NCBI GenBank assembly: GCA_002307185.1
Contig: DBTT01000051.1
Location: forward strand, 128,169 to 192,168
Source of the DNA: Bacteroidales bacterium UBA1309
GTDB taxonomy: Bacteria; Bacteroidota; Bacteroidia; Bacteroidales; Dysgonomonadaceae
DNA: 64,000 nt
Direction of reading: 5' to 3'
Shown here: in pieces, positions 10,807-19,638 of the stretch
Layout of the letters: the number at the start of each line of letters is the position of its first letter
Numbering within the stretch: position 1 is the first letter of the stretch
Program-made: the position numbers and the translations under genes
Notes under the pieces: generated by a model
The model's input: only the letters and a program-made list of their open reading frames with translations
Told to the model about the DNA's origin: nothing
Database searches by the model: none

Positions 10807-12807
10807 ATGAAATTTATCAGATTAATTGATTCTCCTATTTTTAAAAAAAAGGTAGCCCTATTCTTTTTGAGTATCATATTTAGTTATTGTTTATCACCAA
10901 TGAATAGGTTGAATGCTAATACCTCTTACTCTTCCTTCCGTCCCGGCAAACTTTGGTTTGACACCGACGGCAACATCATCAATGCCCATGGCGGTGGTGT
11001 CTTGTTTTACGATGGAAAATATTATTGGTATGGAGAACATAAATCCGAAAATTCAAATGCTGCCTTGGTTGGGGTTACTTGCTATTCCTCTTTAGATCTC
11101 TATAATTGGAAGTTTGAGTCGGTGGCATTGCCCGTTTCGAACAACAAAAGCAGCCCCATTGTCAAAGGCTGCATCATCGAGCGCCCGAAAGTGATTTACA
11201 ACCCAAAAACAAAAATGTTTGTGATGTATTTTCACCACGAACTTTCAGGACGGGGATACGAGGCTGCTTATACAGGAATTGCCGTGAGCAAAAATCCTGC
11301 AGGCTCGTTCACCTATTTGAAATCCGATAGGGTGAATGCCGGGTATTGGCCTATCAATATGTCACAATCGCAAATTAATTCAAAGGAAATTCCCGAAAAA
11401 TATTCCAAGTGGTGGACACCTGAATGGTTTTCCGCTATTCGTGACGGACTGTTTGTGCGCCGTGATTTTCAGAAAGGGCAGATGCTGCGTGACATGACTT
11501 TATTTGTCGATGACGATGGAAAGGCCTACCAGGTTTATTCTTCGGAAGATAATCTTACCTTGCAAATCGCAGAGCTATCGGATGATTATCTCAGCCATAC
11601 AGGAAAATACATCAGGGTCGATCCTGCCGGGCACAACGAGGCTCCCGCTATTTTCAAAAACAATGGCAAATACTTTATGGTTACTTCCGGATGCACCGGA
11701 TGGGATCCTAATGAGGCCCGTTTGTTAGTCGCAGACAATATATTGGGAGAATGGAGACGCTACGGCAATCCATGCCAAGGGAAGGATGCCTCGCTGACTT
11801 TTCATTCACAAAGTACTTTTATTCTTCCCATACAGGGAAAAAAAGGCCAATTTATCTTCATGGCCGATAGATGGCGACCTACTAATCCGATCGATGGCCG
11901 TTATATCTGGTTGCCAATCACTTTTGAGAGTGGATTGCCTGTCGTGAAGTGGTACGACGATTGGACTCTGAATGAATTTGCTGGTTTTTTGGCAACTCAG
12001 GTGGCTGCAACAGAAACTTCTGGCTACAAATTGTTATGGAATGACGAATTCGATCACGAAGGTGCACCAAATACCGAAGTCTGGAAATTTGAAAATGGTT
12101 TTGTACGCAACAATGAAGATCAATGGTATCAACCCGAAAATGCGAGTTGTTCGGATAGTGTATTGACTATCTCTGCAAGAAAGGAAAAAAAGGTTAATCC
12201 TAACTACAATCAAGAAACTAAAGACTGGAGAACTAGCCGTCAGTTTGCAAATTATACATCCGCTTCGATCAACACCCGTGGAACCAAAGAATTCCAATAT
12301 GGGCGATTCGAAGTACGAGCCAAGATTCCAACAGCAAAAGGGGCTTGGCCTGCTATTTGGACATTGGGTAAGGAGATGGAATGGCCATCGAACGGTGAAA
12401 TCGACATAATGGAATATTACCAAGTCAACGACCAGCCACACATTTTAGCCAACACGGCTTGGGGAGCCGAGAAGCGTTGGAACGCTGTTTGGAATTCATC
12501 CAGAATTCCGTTTTCGGATTTTCTGAAGAAAGACTCAAAATGGGCCGATAAATTTCATGTGTGGCGTATGGATTGGGACGAAGATGCGATTCGCCTCTAT
12601 ATTGACGACCAGATGGTGAACGAGACTTTATTGAAAAATACCCAAAACGGGTCTTTAGGCAATTTTGCGAATCCTTTTCGCCAACCACACTACTTGCTTT
12701 TGAACTTGGCAATCGGAGGCGACAATGGCGGGAAGCCCGACGAGAGTGCTTTCCCTATGAACTATCAGGTGGATTATGTAAGGGTATATCAGAAAACTAC
12801 AAAATAA
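10807..12807 (+). CDS. GH43 (subfamily 24-like) - GH16 fusion, candidate bifunctional beta-1,3-galactanase
   Basis: This 666-residue exported protein has two catalytic domains. Residues about 42-395 resemble GH43 exo-beta-1,3-galactanases: DTDGNIINAHGGGVLFYDGK, IERPKVIYN with candidate acid Glu125, and FHSQSTFILP with Gln335, the unusual glutamine used in place of a base Asp in that group as I recall it. Residues about 404-664 are a GH16 jelly roll with the catalytic motif EIDIME (nucleophile Glu531, assisting Asp533, acid/base Glu536) and a typical end (QVDYVRVYQK). The N-terminus is hydrophobic (about residues 15-32) but the signal cleavage site is unclear. An endo-acting GH16 joined to an exo-acting GH43 would cut and trim a beta-1,3-galactan backbone. 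The stop codon directly abuts the next start. Confidence 0.85.
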   Translation: MKFIRLIDSPIFKKKVALFFLSIIFSYCLSPMNRLNANTSYSSFRPGKLWFDTDGNIINAHGGGVLFYDGKYYWYGEHKSENSNAALVGVTCYSSLDLYNWKFESVALPVSNNKSSPIVKGCIIERPKVIYNPKTKMFVMYFHHELSGRGYEAAYTGIAVSKNPAGSFTYLKSDRVNAGYWPINMSQSQINSKEIPEKYSKWWTPEWFSAIRDGLFVRRDFQKGQMLRDMTLFVDDDGKAYQVYSSEDNLTLQIAELSDDYLSHTGKYIRVDPAGHNEAPAIFKNNGKYFMVTSGCTGWDPNEARLLVADNILGEWRRYGNPCQGKDASLTFHSQSTFILPIQGKKGQFIFMADRWRPTNPIDGRYIWLPITFESGLPVVKWYDDWTLNEFAGFLATQVAATETSGYKLLWNDEFDHEGAPNTEVWKFENGFVRNNEDQWYQPENASCSDSVLTISARKEKKVNPNYNQETKDWRTSRQFANYTSASINTRGTKEFQYGRFEVRAKIPTAKGAWPAIWTLGKEMEWPSNGEIDIMEYYQVNDQPHILANTAWGAEKRWNAVWNSSRIPFSDFLKKDSKWADKFHVWRMDWDEDAIRLYIDDQMVNETLLKNTQNGSLGNFANPFRQPHYLLLNLAIGGDNGGKPDESAFPMNYQVDYVRVYQKTTK

Positions 12808-14106
12808 ATGGTACGATATCTATTGTCTTTTGTGCTTTTTTGGGCACTTCACATGGCTCAAGCGCAAGATTTGATTCCGGTTGCTAAAGGCTGGGCTAAT
12901 AATTCCGTCAACACGGTTGTTTTTCGGAAAAATTCCCTCGTAACGGCTGGAAAATATCAGTTCATAGCTTTTTACGATGCCGATGGTTTTGTGACTTTAG
13001 GCAAGCGAAAACTTGGAAGAGCTGTCTGGACTCTTAAAAAGACATCATTCAAGGGGAATGTAAGCGATGCGCACAATTCTATCAGCATCATGGTAGATGG
13101 CAACGGTTTCCTGCATATTTCTTGGGATCATCATGGCAATGCCTTGAACTACGCCCGTTCTTCTCGGCCTTATTCGTTGGAAATGGGGAAGCGTGAGCCA
13201 ATGACAGGTAAGAACGAAGGCAACGTCACTTATCCTGAATTTTTCAGGATGCCCGACGGCCATTTGTTGTTTATGTATCGCGATGGAAGTTCTGGTCGTG
13301 GCAATTTGGTGTTGAATACCTACGACTTGAAAAATCGCTCTTGGACGCAATTGCAGAAGAATTTGATCGATGGTGAAAACAACCGCAATGCCTATTGGCA
13401 AGCCTATGTGGATAACCGGGGAGTGATTCATCTTTCGTGGGTGTGGCGTGAAACGTGGATGGTGGAAACCAATCACGACATGTGTTATGCCAAGTCGGAA
13501 GATGGCGGAAAAACTTGGAAAACCTCTGCCGGCAAACCATATGCCTTGCCGATCAATGCCACTTCGGCAGAATATGCCTGTCTTATTCCTCAAAATTCCG
13601 AATTGATCAATCAGACAACGATGACTGCCGACAACGATGGGAATCCGTATATAGCGACTTATTACAGCGAAAAAGGTTCTTCGATTCCTCAATACCATAT
13701 CGTATATCACGACCGGGAATCGTGGAAAGTGTCCAATCTCGATTTCCGAAAGACAGCTTTTTCGTTGAAAGGAGGAGGCACCAAGCGCATTCCGATTTCC
13801 CGTCCGCAACTTGTCTCCGAAAGGAGAGGGGAGAAGATAACCTTGAAGCTTTTCTTTCGGGATGAAGAACGTGGATCGAAAGTTTCCATGGCTTCGTGCA
13901 GCGACTTGGAAAGCGGAAAATGGGCAATTTCGGATTTGACCGATTTTTCTGTTGGTTCATGGGAACCGAGTTTTGATACAGAGTTGTGGAGAACAAAAAA
14001 ACGTTTGCATCTATTCGTTGAATACACCGAACAAGCGGATGGTGAAGGAAAATCAAATATAGAGCCGCAAATGGTGTATGTCTTGGACGTAAAAAATATA
14101 AATTAA
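12808..14106 (+). CDS. BNR_4 seven-bladed beta-propeller protein, candidate uronate lyase or Rha-GlcA rhamnosidase
   Basis: This 432-residue protein has a signal peptide (cut near AQA|Q, residue 19) and a BNR_4-type propeller. Visible motifs are DAHNSISIMVDGNG (His89), ISWDHHGNALNYARS (His108, His109), FMYRDGSSGRGNLVL (Tyr157, Arg158) and NRNAYWQAYVD. This fold is shared by lyases PL24, PL25 and PL27 and by rhamnosidases of GH145. His89 and His109 are 20 residues apart, as I recall for the PL25 catalytic pair, so a lyase site may be kept. Residue 47 is Ala in LVTAGKYQF. A lyase acting on rhamnose-glucuronate caps would explain the GH105 gene in the same locus. It starts immediately after the GH43-GH16 stop and overlaps the GH35 gene by one base. 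Confidence 0.75.
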   Translation: MVRYLLSFVLFWALHMAQAQDLIPVAKGWANNSVNTVVFRKNSLVTAGKYQFIAFYDADGFVTLGKRKLGRAVWTLKKTSFKGNVSDAHNSISIMVDGNGFLHISWDHHGNALNYARSSRPYSLEMGKREPMTGKNEGNVTYPEFFRMPDGHLLFMYRDGSSGRGNLVLNTYDLKNRSWTQLQKNLIDGENNRNAYWQAYVDNRGVIHLSWVWRETWMVETNHDMCYAKSEDGGKTWKTSAGKPYALPINATSAEYACLIPQNSELINQTTMTADNDGNPYIATYYSEKGSSIPQYHIVYHDRESWKVSNLDFRKTAFSLKGGGTKRIPISRPQLVSERRGEKITLKLFFRDEERGSKVSMASCSDLESGKWAISDLTDFSVGSWEPSFDTELWRTKKRLHLFVEYTEQADGEGKSNIEPQMVYVLDVKNIN

Positions 14107-16454
14107 TGATGATTATGAAACAAAAACTATTGACCTTACTTTTAATCTTGGCTGTATTTTTATCTGCTCGGGCAGCCGATTTTAAGAAAGGTACTTTTGA
14201 GGTGGGTGATAAGACTTTCCTATTGAATGGAAAGCCTTTTGTGGTGAAAGCTGCCGAATTGCATTATCCCCGCATTCCGAAAGCCTATTGGGAACACCGG
14301 ATCCAAATGTGCAAAGCTTTGGGTATGAATTCTATCTGTCTTTATGTCTTTTGGAATTACCACGAAGAACAAGAAGGTAAATTTGACTTCACCGGGCAAA
14401 AAGATTTGGCCGAATTTTGCCGTTTGGCTCAGAAAAACGGTATGTACGTGATTGTACGCCCCGGACCATATGTGTGTGCCGAGTGGGAAATGGGCGGTTT
14501 GCCTTGGTGGTTGCTCAAAAAAGCAGACATCCAGTTGCGTGAAAACGATCCTTATTACCTTGCTCGTACCAAGATATTTATGAAAGAGGTGGGCAAGCAA
14601 TTGGCCGGCTTGCAAATCACCCGTGGTGGAAACATCATTATGGTGCAAGTCGAAAACGAATATGGTTCTTATGGTATCAATAAGCCTTATATTGAGGCAA
14701 TCCGCAATGCTGTTCGTGAATCAGGGTTTACCGATGTGCCGCTTTTCCAATGCGACTGGAATTCAAATTTCCAGAACAATGCCTTGGATGACTTGCTGTG
14801 GACTGTGAATTTCGGAACAGGAGCAAAAATAGACGACCAGTTCCGCAAATTGAAAGAACTTCGCCCAAACACGCCGCTGATGTGTAGTGAGTTCTGGTCG
14901 GGATGGTTCGACCATTGGGGTGCCAAGCACGAAACCCGCAGTGCACAAGAATTGGTGAACGGGATGAAAGAAATGCTAGACAAGAATATTTCCTTCAGTT
15001 TGTATATGACCCACGGCGGAACAAGTTTTGACCATTGGGCGGGAGCTAACTTCCCCAATTTTTCCCCGACATGTACTTCCTACGACTACGATGCCCCCAT
15101 CAATGAGTCGGGAAAAGTTACTCCGAAATATTTCGAAGTGAGAAATTTATTGAAGCAATATTTGCCCCAAGGCGAAACATTGCCGGAAGCACCCGATTCT
15201 ATATCCACGATCTCTGTTCCTACCATCAAATTTACTCAGATTGCGCCCTTGTTCGAAAACCTGCCGCAGCCTAAAGTGAGTTACGATGTGAAGTCTATGG
15301 AATTTTTTGACCAAGGATGGGGTAGCATCTTGTATCGCACCACGCTGGAAGCCTCGGATGTTCCGCAGTCACTTATATTGACTGATGCCAACGACTGGAC
15401 ACAGGTGTATGTGAACGGCAAGCGTATTGGCGTGTTGAGCCGCATGAAAGGCGAAAACACCATCCTGATTCCTGCCGTGAAGAAAGGTGCTGTGCTGGAT
15501 ATTCTGGTTGAAGCCATGGGACGCATGAATTTTGGAAAAGGAATTTACGATTGGAAAGGAATCACTAAGAAGGTGGAACTCAAATCCCAAAAAGGGATTA
15601 AGGACTTGAAAAACTGGCAAGTGTATAATATCCCGACTGATTACAAATTTGCGAAGGATAAATCTTACAAAGCAGCCTCGGTTCCGAAAGACAAACCGGC
15701 ATTCTATCGCGCTACTTTCCGATTGGATAAAACAGGGGATACTTTCATCGATGTAAGCAATTGGAGCAAAGGATTTGTGTATGTGAACGGTTATAATCTG
15801 GGCCGTTTTTGGAACATCGGGCCTCAGCAAACCCTCTATTTGCCTGGGTGTTGGCTAAAAAAAGGAGAAAACGAAATCGTCATATTTGATCTGGCTTCGC
15901 CCAAAGAAGCTTCCACACAGGGATTGCGCCAGCCGATTCTCGATGTTTTGGCTCCCGGTGCCGCTTACACGCACCGCAAACAAGGAGAAAATCTCGATTT
16001 GACAAATGAAACCCCTGTGCTTCGGGGTACATTTGCCGACGGGCATGGATGGCAGCAAGTGAAGTTTGAAAAGCCTATCACAACACGCTATTTCTGCCTT
16101 GAAGCGCTTAGCTCCTACGATGGCAAACCGTATGCTGCCATTGCCGAATTGGAAATGCAGGGCGAAGATGGTAAAAATGTTTCCCGCCAGCATTGGAAAG
16201 TGGTATATGCCGATAGTGAGGAAACGGACGATGCCAACAACATTGCCAGCAATGTGTTCGACTTGCAGGAATCCACCATTTGGCACACCAATTATTCCAA
16301 AAATCCGACTCCATTTCCACACCAAATTGTGATTGACTTGGGCGAAAAGAAAACCATTAGCGGATTTTCTTATTTGCCACGGGCCGAAGCAAACAAACCG
16401 GGAATGATAAAGGACTATAAAGTGTATTTAAAAGAAACTCCGTTCAAAAAATAG
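14106..16454 (+). CDS. GH35 beta-galactosidase with C-terminal discoidin-like region
   Basis: This 782-residue exported enzyme has the full GH35 signature: GGLPWWLLKK, the acid/base motif VQVENEYGSYG (Glu185) and the nucleophile motif MCSEFWSGWFDHWG (Glu262). Beta-sandwich domains follow (YVNGYNLGRFWNIGPQQ), and residues about 665-782 look like an F5/8 type C domain (TIWHTNYSK, HQIVIDLGEKKTISGFSYLPR). The start is one of three in-frame ATGs at 14106, 14109 and 14115; the first overlaps the upstream stop as TAATG, implying coupling. The signal peptide ends near ARA|A. It would release terminal beta-galactose from fragments made by the GH43-GH16 enzyme. Confidence 0.92.
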   Translation: MMIMKQKLLTLLLILAVFLSARAADFKKGTFEVGDKTFLLNGKPFVVKAAELHYPRIPKAYWEHRIQMCKALGMNSICLYVFWNYHEEQEGKFDFTGQKDLAEFCRLAQKNGMYVIVRPGPYVCAEWEMGGLPWWLLKKADIQLRENDPYYLARTKIFMKEVGKQLAGLQITRGGNIIMVQVENEYGSYGINKPYIEAIRNAVRESGFTDVPLFQCDWNSNFQNNALDDLLWTVNFGTGAKIDDQFRKLKELRPNTPLMCSEFWSGWFDHWGAKHETRSAQELVNGMKEMLDKNISFSLYMTHGGTSFDHWAGANFPNFSPTCTSYDYDAPINESGKVTPKYFEVRNLLKQYLPQGETLPEAPDSISTISVPTIKFTQIAPLFENLPQPKVSYDVKSMEFFDQGWGSILYRTTLEASDVPQSLILTDANDWTQVYVNGKRIGVLSRMKGENTILIPAVKKGAVLDILVEAMGRMNFGKGIYDWKGITKKVELKSQKGIKDLKNWQVYNIPTDYKFAKDKSYKAASVPKDKPAFYRATFRLDKTGDTFIDVSNWSKGFVYVNGYNLGRFWNIGPQQTLYLPGCWLKKGENEIVIFDLASPKEASTQGLRQPILDVLAPGAAYTHRKQGENLDLTNETPVLRGTFADGHGWQQVKFEKPITTRYFCLEALSSYDGKPYAAIAELEMQGEDGKNVSRQHWKVVYADSEETDDANNIASNVFDLQESTIWHTNYSKNPTPFPHQIVIDLGEKKTISGFSYLPRAEANKPGMIKDYKVYLKETPFKK

Positions 16455-16494
16455 GATACGAAAATTTGGCCTTTAAGCCTAAATTCAACAAAAG

Positions 16495-16543
16495 AAAGAC
16501 TTCTCAAATGCTTACCAAAGCATCCCTGAGAAGTCTTTTTTTT
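16495..16543. terminator. Intrinsic terminator between the GH35 and hsp20 genes
   Basis: AAAGACTTCTCA (16495-16506) pairs with TGAGAAGTCTTT (16527-16538), with an inner TGC/GCA pairing in the loop and a run of T to 16543. It lies between convergent genes and has A and T runs on both sides, so it can serve both strands. Confidence 0.85.
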
Positions 16544-16576
16544 GCTTAATTGCTATTCAAGCAAGCTATTGCAGGC

Positions 16577-17005
16577 TTAGGCAATTTCAATCAACCTTTC
16601 ATTTTTCCGAATCTGTTCTTCGCTCAATTTTGGAATTTCAATCAGCAGGACGCCGTTTTCCACTTTGGCTGCGATCTTTCCTTCATCCACATTGTCTGGT
16701 AGGATCATTGTTTGTTGAAACTTTGAGTAAGAGAATTCACGACGTAGGTAACGGCCGTCTTTCTTCTCTTCCTTGTTTTCTACCTTTTTCTCCATCGAAA
16801 TCACGAGATTGTTGTCTTCATCCACCCGGATATTGAAATCAGCTTTTGTCATTCCCGGAGCAGCGACTTCCACTTTATACTCTTTTTCAGATTCAATCAC
16901 ATTGATGGCCGGAGCTGTAGCATTGGCTTTAGCCATCCACTCGTTGTCAAAAAAATCGTTGAAAATACTTGGCAACCAATTTTGAGATCTTCTTACAGGC
17001 ATCAT
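16577..17005 (-). CDS. Hsp20-family small heat shock protein
   Basis: This 142-residue protein has an alpha-crystallin domain at about residues 32-138 with YKVEVAAPGMTKADFNI, the conserved AKVENGVLLIEIPK motif and a short C-terminal tail (ERLIEIA) containing an I-x-I type motif. It is an ATP-independent chaperone that holds unfolding proteins. The start is supported by a strong GGAGGA ribosome-binding site at 17013-17018, which is notable because many Bacteroidota genes lack one. It interrupts the two enzyme groups of the glycan locus and has no obvious functional link to them. Confidence 0.93.
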   Translation of the reverse strand: MMPVRRSQNWLPSIFNDFFDNEWMAKANATAPAINVIESEKEYKVEVAAPGMTKADFNIRVDEDNNLVISMEKKVENKEEKKDGRYLRREFSYSKFQQTMILPDNVDEGKIAAKVENGVLLIEIPKLSEEQIRKNERLIEIA

Positions 17006-17448
17006 AGTTTTGTCCTCCTATTCTTTAGTTTAATAATTCATTTAATTTTCGATTCCGGCTTTTTCAAAACCGTCATCCGTAAAGAAAATATTCAAACTAT
17101 ATGCCAAACGAATTTCATCTTGTTTTTATGACAAAAAGACACTTTTGGGGGTATTTCCTATCTTGTATATGTCATTTTTACTTATTTTTGTTCTTTATAG
17201 CATGAATAGGATATGAGATTCAATTAGAATAAACTCTACATTTGATTACTTGGGTTGAGTTGCAGATGTTTGAGACTGCCCTTGTTGATTCGTGGCTTAG
17301 GATTAAACCCGAAGGCTTGGCATGATGTTTTGTTGTAAATTTATGCATAGATAAATCTCTGAAATTTTTCCCCGTGAAAATAATTTGTGATTTGGAAATA
17401 AAAGATTATGCAAAAAGATACTATCTTTAAGCGTTTAATTATTTGATC
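17006..17448. other. Intergenic region between divergent hsp20 and GH89 genes
   Basis: This AT-rich region must hold both promoters. TATCTTTA at 17422-17429 is one base off the -7 consensus TAnnTTTG and would serve the GH89 gene. I see no clear box for hsp20 and no other gene or repeat. Confidence 0.4.
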
Positions 17449-19638
17449 ATGAAACTCACTTTTGCACTCATTTGCTCTATTATTTCAATGTCGTTGTTTG
17501 CGCAATCTAGCGATGTGAAAACAGCGGAAGGATTGCTCTCACGAATCGCCCCATCATTCAGTAAATCAATCATATTCAAGAAAGGAAATCGATCTTTGAA
17601 TAAAAGTTATTTTCGGTTGGAAAGTCAATCAGGGAAATTGCTTATCACAGCAGACAACGCCAATTCAATGGCTGTCGGGCTGAATTATTTCCTCAAAAAC
17701 TACTGCTATACAACCATTTCTTGGTACGTGGGTGATAAGACATTACTTCCAGCGAAGCTGCCGGCTGTTTCCGCTCCTATTGAAATTGAAGCCCGCGTGC
17801 AAAACCGATTCTTCCTGAACTATTGCACTTTTGGTTATACCATGACTTGGTGGAAGTGGAGAGATTGGGAACACTTCATCGACTGGATGGCGCTCAACGG
17901 GGTGAATCTTCCGTTGGCGATCACTGGACAGGAAAAAGTCTGGCTCAATGTTTGGAAAAAATTCGGGCTAAGCGACGTTCAGATTCGAAGCTTCTTTACC
18001 GGACCCGCCTATTTGCCTTGGCATCGAATGGCCAATATCGACTATTGGGAAGGGCCGTTGCCCATGTCGTGGATTGATGGTCAAGCCGAATTGCAAAAGC
18101 AGATCTTGCAGAGGGAGCGGGCTTTCAATATGAAGCCAGTGCTTCCGGCTTTCGCAGGACATGTTCCGAAGTCACTTGCTGAAAAATATCCCCATGCAAA
18201 AATAACCTCTTTGGGAGAGTGGGGCAACTTCAGCAATGAATATCAAAGCTACTTCTTGGATTCTTTTGATACACTCTTCGCAAAAATACAGCATGAATTT
18301 TTAAAAGAACAAACCCGCCTGTTTGGTACGGATCATGTGTATGGCACGGACCCTTTCAACGAAGTGACTCCTCCAAGTTGGGAACCCGAATACCTGGCAA
18401 GCGTTTCGAAAAACATCTATGAAACGATGGCTTCATTTGACAAAGATGCCCAATGGCTGCAAATGGGGTGGATATTCTACTTCATGCAGGACAAATGGAC
18501 AAACGAGCGCATCAAAGCCTTTCTGCAGGCTGTCCCGCAGAATAAAATGATCTTGCTCGACTACTTCTGCGACAATGTGGAAGTATGGAAACGTACCGAA
18601 TCGTTTTTTGGACAACCTTACATCTGGTGCTATCTCGGAAATTTTGGAGGAAACACCACCTTGAGCGGGAATCTCAAGGATGTGGATGAAAAGATTGAAA
18701 ATACATTCAAAAATGGCGGGAAAAATTTCTGGGGATTAGGTGCAACTTTGGAGGGTTTTGGCAACAATCCGGTGATGTACGAATACATTCTTGAAAAAGC
18801 ATGGCAAAATACCTCGGCTGCAAAGTTTTCCCAAATATATGCAGTATCCAGAGCCGGAAAGAGGGATGCGAATCTGGAAGCGGCTTGGAAAATACTTACC
18901 GACAAAGTGTATGTGGATTATTCCAATGTGGGAAAAGGGGATCTGACAAATTCGAAACCTACGCTTGAAAAGTTTTTCAACTGGACTGTTAATCCGGAAA
19001 TAAAATACGACAATCGTGATTTGTTGAAAGCATGGGAGTTGATGCTCAAAAGTAATGCGAGTTCCGATCTTTTCAAAAACGACCTAAACGTTGTTGGAAA
19101 GCAAGTCTTGGGGAATTATTTTATCGTTCTCCGGGATCAATTCACGGCTGCTTATCGGAAGAAAGATGCCAAACTGATGCGTGAGTACGCAACCAAAATC
19201 CAGGGATTGTTTGCCGACATCGATCAGTTGCTGGCTTCCAACCGAAACTTTCTCGTTGGAAAATGGATTGCCGATGCCAAATCGATGACCACTGCACTTT
19301 CTGAAAAGAAGTATTACGAAAAAGATGCCCGCAAGATTATCACAGTTTGGGGGGAGAAAGGGCGAGATCTGAATGATTACGCCAATCGCTCCATTGCCGG
19401 ATTGATGAAGGATTACTACGCCGCCCGGTGGAAAATTTTGTTGGAAGATGCCATAACTTCGGTAGAAATGAATACTCTGTTGGACGAAAAGTCTGTTTTG
19501 GAAAAAGTGAACGAATTGTCATGGAATTGGTCGGAAGATTCCAATTATTATTCTCCCATCCCAATTGGCAACACGATAGAAATCGGTAAAAAATTGCATA
19601 ATAAATACGCACTACAAATAAAACAAAGTACAAAATGA
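17449..19638 (+). CDS. GH89 alpha-N-acetylglucosaminidase (NAGLU family)
   Basis: This 729-residue exported protein starts at the ATG at 17449; an upstream TTG gives only two extra residues. It has a signal peptide (cut near LFA|Q) and the NAGLU three-domain layout: an N-terminal domain, a TIM barrel beginning near residue 116 (NRFFLNYCTFGYTMTWWKWRDWE, with the W-rich motif), and an all-helical C-terminus. Candidate acid Glu305 is in DPFNEVTPPSW. The barrel also has FGQPYIWCYLGNFGGNT. At the place where human NAGLU has its nucleophile Glu, as I recall the alignment, this protein has Asp375 (DYFCDNVEVW). The family removes terminal alpha-linked GlcNAc. The stop overlaps the next start as ATGA, so the pair is translationally coupled. 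Confidence 0.9.
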   Translation: MKLTFALICSIISMSLFAQSSDVKTAEGLLSRIAPSFSKSIIFKKGNRSLNKSYFRLESQSGKLLITADNANSMAVGLNYFLKNYCYTTISWYVGDKTLLPAKLPAVSAPIEIEARVQNRFFLNYCTFGYTMTWWKWRDWEHFIDWMALNGVNLPLAITGQEKVWLNVWKKFGLSDVQIRSFFTGPAYLPWHRMANIDYWEGPLPMSWIDGQAELQKQILQRERAFNMKPVLPAFAGHVPKSLAEKYPHAKITSLGEWGNFSNEYQSYFLDSFDTLFAKIQHEFLKEQTRLFGTDHVYGTDPFNEVTPPSWEPEYLASVSKNIYETMASFDKDAQWLQMGWIFYFMQDKWTNERIKAFLQAVPQNKMILLDYFCDNVEVWKRTESFFGQPYIWCYLGNFGGNTTLSGNLKDVDEKIENTFKNGGKNFWGLGATLEGFGNNPVMYEYILEKAWQNTSAAKFSQIYAVSRAGKRDANLEAAWKILTDKVYVDYSNVGKGDLTNSKPTLEKFFNWTVNPEIKYDNRDLLKAWELMLKSNASSDLFKNDLNVVGKQVLGNYFIVLRDQFTAAYRKKDAKLMREYATKIQGLFADIDQLLASNRNFLVGKWIADAKSMTTALSEKKYYEKDARKIITVWGEKGRDLNDYANRSIAGLMKDYYAARWKILLEDAITSVEMNTLLDEKSVLEKVNELSWNWSEDSNYYSPIPIGNTIEIGKKLHNKYALQIKQSTK

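Noticed and set aside
13045..13809. A 254-codon minus-strand open frame inside the BNR_4 gene
   Set aside because: It is antisense to a gene with clear propeller motifs and a coupled operon position, and has no family signature.
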